Of a stretch of DNA of 64,000 nt, positions 50,070 to 59,551 are shown piece by piece. How positions within the stretch are numbered: the first letter of the stretch is position 1; every line of letters starts with the position of its first letter. Source of the DNA: Cytophagaceae bacterium (GTDB taxonomy: Bacteria > Bacteroidota > Bacteroidia > Cytophagales > JAIYAX01); assembly GCA_027488815.1 (NCBI GenBank), contig JAIYAX010000001.1, positions 186,001 through 250,000 on the forward strand, in the 5' to 3' direction. The notes below the pieces were generated by a model that did no database searches, was not told where the DNA came from, and worked only from the letters and a program-made list of their open reading frames with translations. Position numbers and translations under genes: made by a program.

Positions 50070-52523
50070 ATGAGCACAAAAGTCAATTTCAATTGGAAGC
50101 AGCACCTCCTTGCTGCAGGTCTTTTTACCGCTATCACCCTTTTTTACTGCTTACCCATGCTGCAAGGGAAAGTACTTCTGCAAAATGACCACATCCAGGG
50201 GGAAGGTATGTCGAAGGAAGCGCAGACGTTTTATGAAAAAACAGGAGAGCTCAGTCTATGGACGAATAGTGCTTTCGGGGGGATGCCCACCTACATGATC
50301 TTTATGCGGTATGAGAACAATCTGATGAACACCATTGGAGGCTATCTCTCATACGGCATTCCCATTCCCTTGAACATCATCCTGCTCAACCTGCTGATTT
50401 CGTATTTCTTGTTTCAGGTCATGCGATTTGACTGGCATATCAGCGTGGCAGGAGCCATCGGCTATGCGCTTTGCTCTTACAGCATGATTTCCATCGAGGC
50501 AGGTCATGTCTCAAAAATTCTGGCACTGGCTTACGCACCCGGTGTTGTGGCTGGAGTCATTCTGGTGTTCAGGAAGCAATACTGGTCAGGTGCTGCGGTG
50601 ATGGCCTTTTTTACCGCTTTGGAGGTTTATTCCAACCACATTCAGATTACCTATTATTTGTTTTTAGGACTGGCTGTCTATGGAATTTTTGAACTGGTTT
50701 GGGCGATCAGGGAAAAGGCTCTAAAGCATTTCGCACTCTCAGTGCTCATCCTGGGGCTTGCTGCTGCAATCGGAACTGCCACCAAAACAAGCACGCTCCT
50801 GCTTAATCAGGAATATGCTAAAGAAACCATCCGTGGGGGCTCGGAGCTCAGTAAAAACAGCCAGGCCAGCGGCGGTCTGGACAAAGACTATGCCTTTGCT
50901 TATAGTCAGGGGGTGATGGAAACCTTCACGTTGTTGATCCCTAACTTGTATGGTGGCTCCAGTGGTGGGGCTCTCGGCGATGGATCGGCCACTTTCAGCA
51001 CCTTAACCGGTCGGGGTGTACCTAAAAATTCTGCAAGAGATTTTGTTCAGCAACTGCCACTTTATTGGGGAGATCAAACCTTCACTTCGGGGCCTGTATA
51101 TGCCGGCGTGGTCATTTTGTTTTTCGCAGTGCTGGCATTAGTTGCCTCTGCTAACCGATTGAAATGGTGGCTTCTTGCGGCTATTTTATGGTTCATCACC
51201 CTGGCCTGGGGCAAAAATTTTTCCCTGCTTAATGACCTGATGTTCGACTATTTCCCTGTGTACAACAAGTTCAGGGCGGTGACGATGATTTTCGGGGTCA
51301 TTCAGCTTCTGCTGGTCATCCTGGCCTTATTGGGTCTGCAATGGCTCATTGATCAGTCAGAAAACAAAGCCGAAGTCATTAAGAAAGCCAAGCCGGTGGT
51401 GTATGGCTTTGCCGGTCTGCTGGTGTTGTTTTTGGTTTTTGGAGGCGCATTTCTTGAGTTCAGCGGGCCCAACGATGAGGCTTTCAGAAGCAATATGGTC
51501 CAAATGACAAAGGATGAGGGCTTTGCAAATGACATCCTTTCAGCCATCCGGGAGGACAGGGAAGGCATGATGAGGGGTGATGCCACACGTTCTCTCTTGT
51601 TCCTTGGCCTGACATTGGGTGTTGGGTATTTGTTCATCACGAAAAAACTAGGAAAAAGTACAGCTCTGTGGATCATAGTCGCTTTGGTATTGGTGGATGC
51701 CTGGAGCCTGGATAAACGCTACCTGAATGACAAAAACTTTGTCAAGAACAAAGATTACAAGGGTCAGTTTGCCGTAACTGCCGCTGACCAACAAATCCTG
51801 GCTGATCCGGATCCTAACTTCAGGGTGCTGAACAACACGGTGAACACCTTTAACTCAGCCATACCTTCTTACCATCATAAAAGCATCGGTGGTTATCATG
51901 GAGCGAAAATCAGAAGGTATCAGGAGTTAATTGAATACCATATCTCTCAAAACAACCAGAGTGTGCTCAACATGCTCAACACCAAGTATTTCATTGTTGC
52001 AGGCGAAGACAGGCAACCGGTAGCCATGCAAAACCCCGGGGCTATGGGTCATGGATGGACAGTTCCTGAAATACTCTGGGTAGATAGCCCTGATGCCGAA
52101 CTGGATACCTTGCGAACCACAGACCTGAAGCAATATGCGATCGTAAATAAGGCCATGGAAAGTCTGACCAGCGGGTATCAGCCCGGAGTCGATAGCAGCG
52201 CTCAGGTAAAACTGATCAGCTATGCACCCAACAAACTGAAGTATGAAGTAAGTGGAAGCAAAAGCAATGTGGTTGTGTTTTCAGAAATCTACTACCGTGG
52301 CAATGTAGACTGGATCTCAAGCCTTGACGGTAAAGAAAGTCCGCATTTCAGGGCCAACTACGTGCTAAGGGGGATGGTTGTCCCAGCCGGTAAGCATGAA
52401 GTGGAGTTTCGATTTGAACCGCCATCGAATAGCAAAGGGCAGATTGTGGATATCAGCTCCTCTATATTGGTATTGTTGCTGGCTGGTGTGGCCATTTTTA
52501 TGGTCTACAAAGGCAAAGAATAA
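50070..52523 (+). CDS. YfhO family polytopic membrane protein
   Basis: This 817-residue inner-membrane protein has about a dozen hydrophobic segments, starting WKQHLLAAGLFTAITLFYCLPML. YfhO features include NSAFGGMPTYM near 70-80, YGIPIPLNIILLNLLISYFLFQ and the long C-terminal soluble region (NMLNTKYFIVAGE, FSEIYYRGNVDW). Members are linked to glycosylation of teichoic or lipid-linked glycans and to GT-C-like chemistry. Here it stands among glycosyltransferases and a flippase, so a surface-glycan role is inferred. It ends directly against the convergent GT4 gene. Confidence 0.88.
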   Translation: MSTKVNFNWKQHLLAAGLFTAITLFYCLPMLQGKVLLQNDHIQGEGMSKEAQTFYEKTGELSLWTNSAFGGMPTYMIFMRYENNLMNTIGGYLSYGIPIPLNIILLNLLISYFLFQVMRFDWHISVAGAIGYALCSYSMISIEAGHVSKILALAYAPGVVAGVILVFRKQYWSGAAVMAFFTALEVYSNHIQITYYLFLGLAVYGIFELVWAIREKALKHFALSVLILGLAAAIGTATKTSTLLLNQEYAKETIRGGSELSKNSQASGGLDKDYAFAYSQGVMETFTLLIPNLYGGSSGGALGDGSATFSTLTGRGVPKNSARDFVQQLPLYWGDQTFTSGPVYAGVVILFFAVLALVASANRLKWWLLAAILWFITLAWGKNFSLLNDLMFDYFPVYNKFRAVTMIFGVIQLLLVILALLGLQWLIDQSENKAEVIKKAKPVVYGFAGLLVLFLVFGGAFLEFSGPNDEAFRSNMVQMTKDEGFANDILSAIREDREGMMRGDATRSLLFLGLTLGVGYLFITKKLGKSTALWIIVALVLVDAWSLDKRYLNDKNFVKNKDYKGQFAVTAADQQILADPDPNFRVLNNTVNTFNSAIPSYHHKSIGGYHGAKIRRYQELIEYHISQNNQSVLNMLNTKYFIVAGEDRQPVAMQNPGAMGHGWTVPEILWVDSPDAELDTLRTTDLKQYAIVNKAMESLTSGYQPGVDSSAQVKLISYAPNKLKYEVSGSKSNVVVFSEIYYRGNVDWISSLDGKESPHFRANYVLRGMVVPAGKHEVEFRFEPPSNSKGQIVDISSSILVLLLAGVAIFMVYKGKE

Positions 52524-53777
52524 TCAAACGGTTTTGGCAAGCAATTGATGGTAAACAGTTTTGTAGCGATCTGAAATTCTGGGATAGGAATAGTGATCAA
52601 GTACCCATTGCCAGGCTGAGCTTTCATATTGGCGAGAATGGGTCAACACCTGATCAATTGCATGAGCCAGCAATAAGCTGTCAAAGGGGATAGCCAGTTC
52701 GCCTGTTTGCCCCGGAATGACCATTTCAGGAATTCCTCCGATCTTAAAAGCAGCTACCGGGAGGCCACAGCTCATAGCTTCCATGATGGTGTTGGGCAAG
52801 TTGTCCTGTCGGCTAGGCAGTACCATCGCATCCGCCAAGGCATACACTTCAGGCATTTTATCAGCCGGTAGAGGGCCTACTAAATGGGCTTTGAATGGCA
52901 GCCTGCTACCTAATTCCTGAGATGACTTACCTGCAATCAATAACAAAGGCTGAAATTCGGGTTTAATTCGTGCCAATTCATGCAATGCCTTTTCCAGCAA
53001 ATCAAATCCTTTGCGCTGATCGTGCAGGCTCATTGCGGTGAAAAGCAACACCTTTTGGCCATTTGGGACACCATACTTTTTACGAAGCAATTCTTTGTTA
53101 CCCGGCTTAAAAAAGTCCGTCTGAATGGGGTTGGGAATTGCCTGTAAGGGCTTATGGCTCCAAAGCGACGATTTTGCGGCCTCCCGGGTGATCCATTCGC
53201 TGCAACCCACTCCTGCCCAGTTACCTGTGGCGAACAACATTCTTTTTGCTTTGCGTTGCTGAGCAGAAACATCAGTCGTTGAGGGAGATTTCAACATCGG
53301 ACAATGGCCACAATTTTTCATAAATCCCTCACAATCGCCTGAATAATGGCAACCACCTGTAAATGGCCACATATCGTGGAAGGTCCAAACGATGGGTTTA
53401 TTCAACCTTGCAAGTGCTTGAAGACCTTCGATAGAAAGAAACCCGTCATTGACCCAATGCAAATGGATCAGATCAGCCTTTCTCACCAAGGGATGTGAGG
53501 CAAGGTCTAAACCCCACCGCCCGCTGGACCAGGCAAACCTAAGCTCTTTCGATGCCGCCTGGGTGAAAAACAAAATTCTATCCAAAGCAAAGCGTGCAAA
53601 GCCTTTTTTTCTGTCAACCCAGTTCGTTTCTAAGGGAGTTGATCCTTCACTTAATGGGCCATCGAGTGTGATTAATTCAGCTTCAAGTCCTTGTTGGCGA
53701 TGGGCCTCCCAAAGCCTTCTTGCGGCTATTGCAGCTCCTCCACCCTGAAAACGGGCATTCAAAATGACAACCTTCAT
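52524..53777 (-). CDS. Family 4 glycosyltransferase
   Basis: This 417-residue GT-B enzyme starts MKVVILNARFQGGGAAIAARR, the glycine-rich acceptor loop. HLHWVNDGFLSIEGL, VWTFHDMWPFTGGCHYSGDCEG and a Cys cluster (GDCEGFMKNCGHCP) resemble WcaC-like colanic acid transferases. The donor-site region DAMVLPSRQDNLPNTIMEAMSCGLPV near 318-343 carries the conserved Glu pattern. It leads no operon but follows two methyltransferase genes on the same strand, overlapping the nearest by 4 bases. Confidence 0.9.
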   Translation of the reverse strand: MKVVILNARFQGGGAAIAARRLWEAHRQQGLEAELITLDGPLSEGSTPLETNWVDRKKGFARFALDRILFFTQAASKELRFAWSSGRWGLDLASHPLVRKADLIHLHWVNDGFLSIEGLQALARLNKPIVWTFHDMWPFTGGCHYSGDCEGFMKNCGHCPMLKSPSTTDVSAQQRKAKRMLFATGNWAGVGCSEWITREAAKSSLWSHKPLQAIPNPIQTDFFKPGNKELLRKKYGVPNGQKVLLFTAMSLHDQRKGFDLLEKALHELARIKPEFQPLLLIAGKSSQELGSRLPFKAHLVGPLPADKMPEVYALADAMVLPSRQDNLPNTIMEAMSCGLPVAAFKIGGIPEMVIPGQTGELAIPFDSLLLAHAIDQVLTHSRQYESSAWQWVLDHYSYPRISDRYKTVYHQLLAKTV

Positions 53778-54499
53778 TCAGGCTTGCGGGCTAGCACGAC
53801 ATTGTTGAAATACAAACCTTTATGCCTTGGGCTGATCAAAGAAAGTAATCCCACCAGCAGGTTAAATGGAGAAATGAAGAGTAAGCAAAGAATGAGATTG
53901 AGGTATTTATTGGGTGTTCTGATCAGGTTAAATAGATACAGAATCCAAAGTTGTCCGATGACTAAAAAGAAATGCCCTGTTTTCTCAAGCGAAACTATTT
54001 CGAACCCATTCTTTTCCAGAAGGTGCCTGATCCCAAATGAGCTGTATCGACCATAGTCAAAAGGAACTTCATGTTCGTCCCAAACAAATGGAACGGTTAA
54101 CAAAAACTGACCCCCCGGCTTAAGTACCCTGTACAGTTCAGGAACCATTTGCTCCAGGTTAAAAATATGTTCAAAGGTTTCAGATGAAAACAGGCTATCG
54201 AACTTCTCATCAGGAAATGGAAGCGATTTTCCATCATAGTACACATCTATTTCTTCTTTGCGGTGATCATGTCCGCTGACTTCAACATCCACTCCCAAAT
54301 AAGTATTTAAATGGAACAGGGAGCGATAGGGTTTACGCCCACAACCAAAGTCCATCAGATCGCCCTTAAGTTTCTTGCTTTGCCTTTGGATAGCTTTCAG
54401 AAGTGCCAAACGAATAAAAAAGAAGGGATTGAGAAAAATACTCAATGGATGAATGAGGAACTGCTGCCGCAGATAGAAATTGTTGAGTGCCTTGATCAT
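53774..54499 (-). CDS. Class I SAM-dependent methyltransferase
   Basis: This 241-residue protein has the SAM-binding motif LMDFGCGRKPYRSLF near 48-62, then SLPFPDEKFDSLFSSETFEHI and VPELYRVLKPGGQFLLTVPF, the methyltransferase type 11 set. The C-terminal 60 residues are hydrophobic (LNLILCLLFISPFNLLVGLLSLI), so it may sit at the membrane. It lies in a glycan cluster and may methylate a sugar. It overlaps both neighbours by 4 bases. Confidence 0.88.
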   Translation of the reverse strand: MIKALNNFYLRQQFLIHPLSIFLNPFFFIRLALLKAIQRQSKKLKGDLMDFGCGRKPYRSLFHLNTYLGVDVEVSGHDHRKEEIDVYYDGKSLPFPDEKFDSLFSSETFEHIFNLEQMVPELYRVLKPGGQFLLTVPFVWDEHEVPFDYGRYSSFGIRHLLEKNGFEIVSLEKTGHFFLVIGQLWILYLFNLIRTPNKYLNLILCLLFISPFNLLVGLLSLISPRHKGLYFNNVVLARKPE

Positions 54500-55188
54500 G
54501 TGGATGGCGAGGCTAAGACAAAATAAGCTGTATTTGTTCCTTCCTGAAGAAAAGGCCGATCCATTGATCCCTCAGAAACAACCTGGCAATCAAAGCCCTC
54601 TGCCTTTAGTCGTTGCAGGATAGTGGCCATTTGATCAACTGTAGTGCAATGAACAAACAGATGCCTGAATTTTCTGAGTTGGTTTTCCGATATCAAACCC
54701 AAATCTTCTGCTCTGGTTTTTAACAGGTCAAATGACTTGTTCTCCAAACCCTTCACCTGATCCATTACCTCAAGGATGGTGGCTGCTGAAAGGACTTCAA
54801 CCGGTTTATATCGGGTGGAGTCCATGTTTCGTATCAAAAGATCACGTTGGGTTGGATCAGCTTCCCAGCAATAGACTTTTGAATCCGGATAGGCTTCAGA
54901 GAAAAATGCGGGACCAAGGCCTTCCCCGGCAGCAAGATCAACAATGATGGGTTGAATACCGGCCCTGCGTTTAAACAGAAGAAGCCTGTAAACGAAGAAT
55001 AGTTTAAACCTGGAGAGAAAGGCCTGCATCTGGTTAACCTCCAATCGAAATGAGCGGGCATAAACGATCTGAGTTTCCTGGTCTTTGATATCGCCAAAAC
55101 GGATAAGAAGCCAATGGTAAGCCCTCCAATTGCCATCTGTTATCCAGAGAAACAAGGGTTTGAACAGCAATAAAAGCCAGTGAAGCAC
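54496..55188 (-). CDS. FkbM-like methyltransferase
   Basis: This 230-residue protein carries a Rossmann-type SAM site: IIVDLAAGEGLGPAFFSEAYPDSKVYCWEADP near 80-111, similar to FkbM methyltransferases. The N-terminal 70 residues are basic and hydrophobic with helical stretches (LLLLFKPLFLWITDGNW). The first codon is GTG at 55188. The family also includes non-methylating relatives, so activity is inferred. It leads the GT4/methyltransferase run. Confidence 0.72.
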   Translation of the reverse strand: MLHWLLLLFKPLFLWITDGNWRAYHWLLIRFGDIKDQETQIVYARSFRLEVNQMQAFLSRFKLFFVYRLLLFKRRAGIQPIIVDLAAGEGLGPAFFSEAYPDSKVYCWEADPTQRDLLIRNMDSTRYKPVEVLSAATILEVMDQVKGLENKSFDLLKTRAEDLGLISENQLRKFRHLFVHCTTVDQMATILQRLKAEGFDCQVVSEGSMDRPFLQEGTNTAYFVLASPST

Positions 55189-55286
55189 GTAAGGTGGGGT
55201 TTATGGGGGGCGAAGTTAGCCGATTTGCTTCGATGAGGGATCGACTATGCAGTGCCTATTCAAAGTTTTATTCTATTTGCAGCGTC

Positions 55287-56798
55287 ATGGGAGTGGTCAT
55301 CAAAGAGAGTATCATATCGAGTTTCTACAGTTACATCGGTATAGGGATAGGCACGGTCAATGCCTTGTTCCTTTATACCCATTTTTTAAGTCCGGAAGAC
55401 CTTGGACTGGTGAGGATTATTCCCGAAATCGCTTTAATCTATTCGACATTTGCTCAGTTGGGTGCTCCTTATATCGCCTCAAGGTTTTTCCCGTCTTTCA
55501 GGGGCAATGAGCAAACTCAACCCTATTTCGTGATTTACACTCTGTTGGTGGCTTCAGGGGGTTTTCTTGTTTTTGCATTGTTCTATCTGTTTTTTCATGA
55601 CTGGCTGTTATCCTTCTATTTAGAGAGGGCAGGAGCGATAGTCGACTATCATTGGATTCTGATGCCCTTTACCTTGGTGTACATCCTGATCAACATGGTG
55701 GAAACCTATGTGCGCAACAATCTCAATATCACCCTTTCAAACTTTTTAAGGGAAGTATTTCTTAAACTTGGGGCCACCCTGCTGATCCTTCTATATGGAT
55801 ACCAATGGATCAGTTTAACTGCATTTCTCTGGTATTTCCTTAGTTTGCATCTGGTGGTTTTTTATGTGCTTTACAGACGTCTAAAAAAAACCAATTTTTT
55901 CAAGTTCAGTCTTCGTTCCAAATGGTGGACGATCTCCCAAAAAAGAGAAATGTTTCAATATGGCGTCTTGATCATTATTGGAAGCTTCGGACTGCTTATC
56001 ATTACGAAAATCGATATGCTTATGCTGCCTGCACTGGCAGGATTAAGTGCCACAGGGATTTACTCCACTGCCATCTTTTTTGCGACAGTGATTGAAGTAC
56101 CCAAGCGGTCAATCAACCAAATCGTTCTGCCGATTTTAATCAACGCCGAAAGCCAGGGGGATAGGCAAAAGATACATGAGCTGTATCAAAAGTCTGCCAT
56201 GAACGGATTAATTGCCGGCATGATCTTGTTTTGCCTGATAGCCTTTAATCTGGATTCCCTTTTCGAGTTTATACCTAAAAAGGAAATCTACAGCACCGGA
56301 AAATGGGTCATCATTCTGCTTGGTCTCTCCAAGCTTATGGACATGGCGACAGGCATTAGTTATGAAATAATGGCCTATTCAAAGTATTATAAAATGATGT
56401 TTGTAATGCTTTTGTTTATCGGCATTTTCTCCTTCGCCGGAAACTATTGGCTCATTCCCCCTTATGGAATTAATGGAGCTGCTGCTGCCACACTTATGGC
56501 AACAATGGTGTTTTGCCTTATTCGAATCATCATGGTCAAAAGGCTGTTTCAGGTCACTCCCTTCAGTAAACAAATGGGAAAACTGACCCTGCTTTTTGTC
56601 ATCCTATGCCTGATTTACACGTTGACTCAGGGGTACTTGAAAGGCCTACATCCATTGCTATCCATGGCTATCTGGGGAAGCTATACCCTTGTCTTCCTGG
56701 TCGGAGGCATTTACTGGCTAAAAGTTTCCGTTGAGGCCAATGCGGTGATTGACAGGTCCATCGTTGAGGCTTTGAAGCTTCTACATCTTTCCAAATAA
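55287..56798 (+). CDS. Wzx-type polysaccharide flippase (MATE/MVF fold)
   Basis: This 503-residue inner-membrane protein has about 12-14 hydrophobic helices. The N-terminal IKESIISSFYSYIGIGIGTVNALFLYTHFLSPEDLGLVRI is the polysaccharide biosynthesis (Wzx) start. Other typical segments are GLSATGIYSTAIFFATVIEVPKRSINQIVLP and INGAAAATLMATMVFCLI. It would flip lipid-linked oligosaccharide across the membrane. The ATG at 55287 begins the conserved sequence; the open frame runs 31 codons upstream. Confidence 0.9.
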   Translation: MGVVIKESIISSFYSYIGIGIGTVNALFLYTHFLSPEDLGLVRIIPEIALIYSTFAQLGAPYIASRFFPSFRGNEQTQPYFVIYTLLVASGGFLVFALFYLFFHDWLLSFYLERAGAIVDYHWILMPFTLVYILINMVETYVRNNLNITLSNFLREVFLKLGATLLILLYGYQWISLTAFLWYFLSLHLVVFYVLYRRLKKTNFFKFSLRSKWWTISQKREMFQYGVLIIIGSFGLLIITKIDMLMLPALAGLSATGIYSTAIFFATVIEVPKRSINQIVLPILINAESQGDRQKIHELYQKSAMNGLIAGMILFCLIAFNLDSLFEFIPKKEIYSTGKWVIILLGLSKLMDMATGISYEIMAYSKYYKMMFVMLLFIGIFSFAGNYWLIPPYGINGAAAATLMATMVFCLIRIIMVKRLFQVTPFSKQMGKLTLLFVILCLIYTLTQGYLKGLHPLLSMAIWGSYTLVFLVGGIYWLKVSVEANAVIDRSIVEALKLLHLSK

Positions 56799-56839
56799 GT
56801 CTTCACCCAAATAAATCGGGCAATCAAGCCCATAATGGC

Positions 56840-57658
56840 TTATTTATCTCCGCCTAAAATGATTGGCAGCCCGTCTTTGCCAGATCCGATGACCACTACC
56901 TTGGCATTTGGAGATTTGGCCAGGTCCTGAGTAGCTTCTATGCCTTTCCATTTCAATAGTTTATCTGAGATTCCTTCTGAAACAATGGTCTGGAAGTCCT
57001 GAATACCTTTTGCCTCAATACGTTTACGCTCAGCCTCTTTGGTCTCTTTCTCAATGCGGAAGGCATACTCCTGAGACTCTTGCTCCTGCTTCAGTTTGCG
57101 CTCAATTGCTTCTCGGATGGTGAGTGGAAGCTCAACCGAGCGGATCAAAATGGCGTCTAGTAACAGGTGGTTTTTGTTCAGGATATCCTTGGTGGACTCA
57201 ATGATTTCAGACTGAATGACTTCTCTTTTTGATGAGTACAACTGCTCCGGAGTGTATTTGCCGATCACTTTACGGGTCGCCGAGCGCACTTCGGGGATAA
57301 TAATTTTTGCTAGAAAGTCAGATCCCACGGTATTATGGATATATCCAATCATTTCATCCATTGGCTTGTAGCGAACAGAAATATCTACTTTTATGGACAA
57401 CCCATTGTTGGAAAGCACATCCATCACCTCTGCCTGCTCCTGTAGTCGAACATCATAGACATACATTGTATTCCATGGTGCGATCACCTGAAAACCTGGC
57501 TGATACGACTCATCAACCTGGATACCTCCGCCAAATGGCCTGAAAAGCACTCCACGGTGGCCCGCTTCAATGGTGATAAACATGGAACTCATGGCGACAA
57601 TGGAGAAAATGACCCCAAACACAATGACAATGACAAGCAACACTTTTCTAGGATCCAT
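56840..57658 (-). CDS. Prohibitin/SPFH-domain membrane protein
   Basis: This 272-residue protein has one N-terminal membrane anchor (VLLVIVIVFGVIFSIVAMSSMF, about 6-27) and an SPFH/band 7 domain (TIEAGHRGVLFRPFGGGIQVDESYQPGFQVIAPW). The C-terminal half is a coiled coil with EQESQEYAFRIEKETKEAERKRIEAKGIQDFQ. Prohibitins assemble into ring- or cage-like membrane complexes that influence proteases. No protease partner is adjacent. Confidence 0.92.
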   Translation of the reverse strand: MDPRKVLLVIVIVFGVIFSIVAMSSMFITIEAGHRGVLFRPFGGGIQVDESYQPGFQVIAPWNTMYVYDVRLQEQAEVMDVLSNNGLSIKVDISVRYKPMDEMIGYIHNTVGSDFLAKIIIPEVRSATRKVIGKYTPEQLYSSKREVIQSEIIESTKDILNKNHLLLDAILIRSVELPLTIREAIERKLKQEQESQEYAFRIEKETKEAERKRIEAKGIQDFQTIVSEGISDKLLKWKGIEATQDLAKSPNAKVVVIGSGKDGLPIILGGDK

Positions 57659-57662
57659 GGGA

Positions 57663-59522
57663 TTATCTGATTACGTTAATGGTGGTAAAGTACTCCTTTT
57701 GTTCGTAACTAATCAAGGCAAAATAAATACCGGAGGGCAATCCTGATGGATCCCACACCAGATCAGGCCCTTCCTTATCCATTAACTTTCTTCCCCAGCG
57801 ATCTGTGATGCGCAGGCCGAGAACAGCCGACTGGCATGGGTCACCTGCCGTTGCCTCTACCCGAAACAAATCATTGATCCCATCTCCATTCGGGGTCACC
57901 AGATTGGGCACTTCAAAACTGGAGGATACAGTTTTGGGAGTTTCAGTTTTGATCCAAAACCGTCGGCTTACTGCATTTGAAGCATAACAGCTGCCATCAA
58001 ACAAAGTGAGTACAAAAGGATAAGGCTGTTTGCGATTTTTCGAGCAAGAGCTAACGAAGTCCAACTCTGTTCTAAGTTGAGATTTTCCTCTCAGGAGCTT
58101 CCAGTTGCTTTGCCAGATAGCAAGCGTAAAGCCTTCAGCTCGCAAGTCCAGATATAAACTATCCTGATCCAATGTGTCAAGGCCTTCTACCTCCAGAGAA
58201 ATAGGGCTGTCAATTGATACCAGTAATGTATCAGTTGCGGGGTTAAGTTTTAGCTGAGGTGGGCTATTGGGGCTAGGCTGAGACTTTAAGAACACGCTGA
58301 ACGTATCTACCCTTGCCAAAGGACATGTACCGTCTTGATAGATGAGGTGCAAGGTTTGAGGATTGGCCAGAGCCGTTCCACAATCAGGTAAGCATATCTT
58401 AAAATCAGCTGTGTCGATTACCCCGTTTATTCTTGCGCTGGTCTTGTCCAACTGCACTGACCCTGTCCAGTTAGGCAGCAGGGAAGCCCTAAGTTGTACC
58501 ACTTCCGGTTGACTGCGGTCACTTACTCTCAACTGAAGGCATCGGTCATTGGCATCACGCAAAGTGACAGTGTCTTGTTCATTGTACATGATGCTGAGTC
58601 CCGGTTTTCCAAGCCATGCCTGCGGGCTTAACGCCTGTGGGCAGGTCCTCACCTGGTATTGAAAATCTCGTCTGACTTCGCCTATTTTCACTCCAGCTCT
58701 GAACTCACTTACTTTGACGGAGAAGAGGTAGACCCCGTTCTGAACGGGATTAATTCGCAGCACACCAGCAGTGCTCAATGTTGCCTGTGGATTGCTAGAG
58801 AAAGGGCTGTTAGTAGAAAAACTTGATGCCCAAATAACGGGAATATAGGGCCCAGGCAATGCAACGGGTACGACAGGCCCTATGCTGAGGGAAGTGTTTC
58901 CCCATAGCGGAAGAGCAAACTCATAAGATAGGCTGTCTCCATTGGCATCCACAGCTCTTAAATCTGCTTGGTACGGAACACCGTTGCAGAGGTAATCTGA
59001 TTTCCAGGGAGCCCATTCAGGCGAGGAATTATTGCGGTAGGTACTGAGCGAGGGAAACTCAAGGTAAAAAACCATCCCTGTAACTAAAGGGTTCAGCAAG
59101 TTGGTGGCAATGGCATTCCGGCAACAGCGCTCATAAGCCATATAGTAGCCACCGGGCTCATTATAAACAGCCGGGGAAAGGGTAACTTCCAGTTCATAAA
59201 AATGGCGTGTAATGCTGTAATTGGAGGCTCTGCAAGCAGGGTTGGTGTATTCCAAAATACGGCCGGAGCGGTAGGGAATTGTTATTGCTTGCTTAAGCTG
59301 ATTGTTTGCTTTGCTGAAAACCCCCACCAGCGCCGAGGCATCGATTGCTTCCAGACCACCATTTACGTTGTCAAACAATAAGTTCACCCTGATCAGATAG
59401 CGATCGTTTCCACGAGACAACATCTGAATATCTCCGCCAACAATGTGATTTGCTTCAAGCTCCGAAAAGCTAACTAGATAAATACATGCGAACAGAAGTA
59501 TCTTTAGCCCTTTAAAAATCAT
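57663..59522 (-). CDS. T9SS-exported protein with gliding type B C-terminal domain
   Basis: The 619-residue product has a signal peptide (ILLFACIYLVSFSELEANHIVGGDI). HIVGGD near the mature end is typical of gliding-associated adhesin-like proteins. About 25-500 are beta-sandwich repeats (AVDANGDSLSYEFALPLWGN, PVQNGVYLFSVKVSEFR). The end has VPNLVTPNGDGINDLFRV then LRITDRWGRKLMDKEGPDLVWD, the type B sorting signal. It is likely surface-attached. It ends close to the prohibitin-like gene on the same strand and begins opposite RlmD. Confidence 0.9.
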   Translation of the reverse strand: MIFKGLKILLFACIYLVSFSELEANHIVGGDIQMLSRGNDRYLIRVNLLFDNVNGGLEAIDASALVGVFSKANNQLKQAITIPYRSGRILEYTNPACRASNYSITRHFYELEVTLSPAVYNEPGGYYMAYERCCRNAIATNLLNPLVTGMVFYLEFPSLSTYRNNSSPEWAPWKSDYLCNGVPYQADLRAVDANGDSLSYEFALPLWGNTSLSIGPVVPVALPGPYIPVIWASSFSTNSPFSSNPQATLSTAGVLRINPVQNGVYLFSVKVSEFRAGVKIGEVRRDFQYQVRTCPQALSPQAWLGKPGLSIMYNEQDTVTLRDANDRCLQLRVSDRSQPEVVQLRASLLPNWTGSVQLDKTSARINGVIDTADFKICLPDCGTALANPQTLHLIYQDGTCPLARVDTFSVFLKSQPSPNSPPQLKLNPATDTLLVSIDSPISLEVEGLDTLDQDSLYLDLRAEGFTLAIWQSNWKLLRGKSQLRTELDFVSSCSKNRKQPYPFVLTLFDGSCYASNAVSRRFWIKTETPKTVSSSFEVPNLVTPNGDGINDLFRVEATAGDPCQSAVLGLRITDRWGRKLMDKEGPDLVWDPSGLPSGIYFALISYEQKEYFTTINVIR

Positions 59523-59551
59523 AGTTCATGTTTATCAACCAAAAGTAAGGC

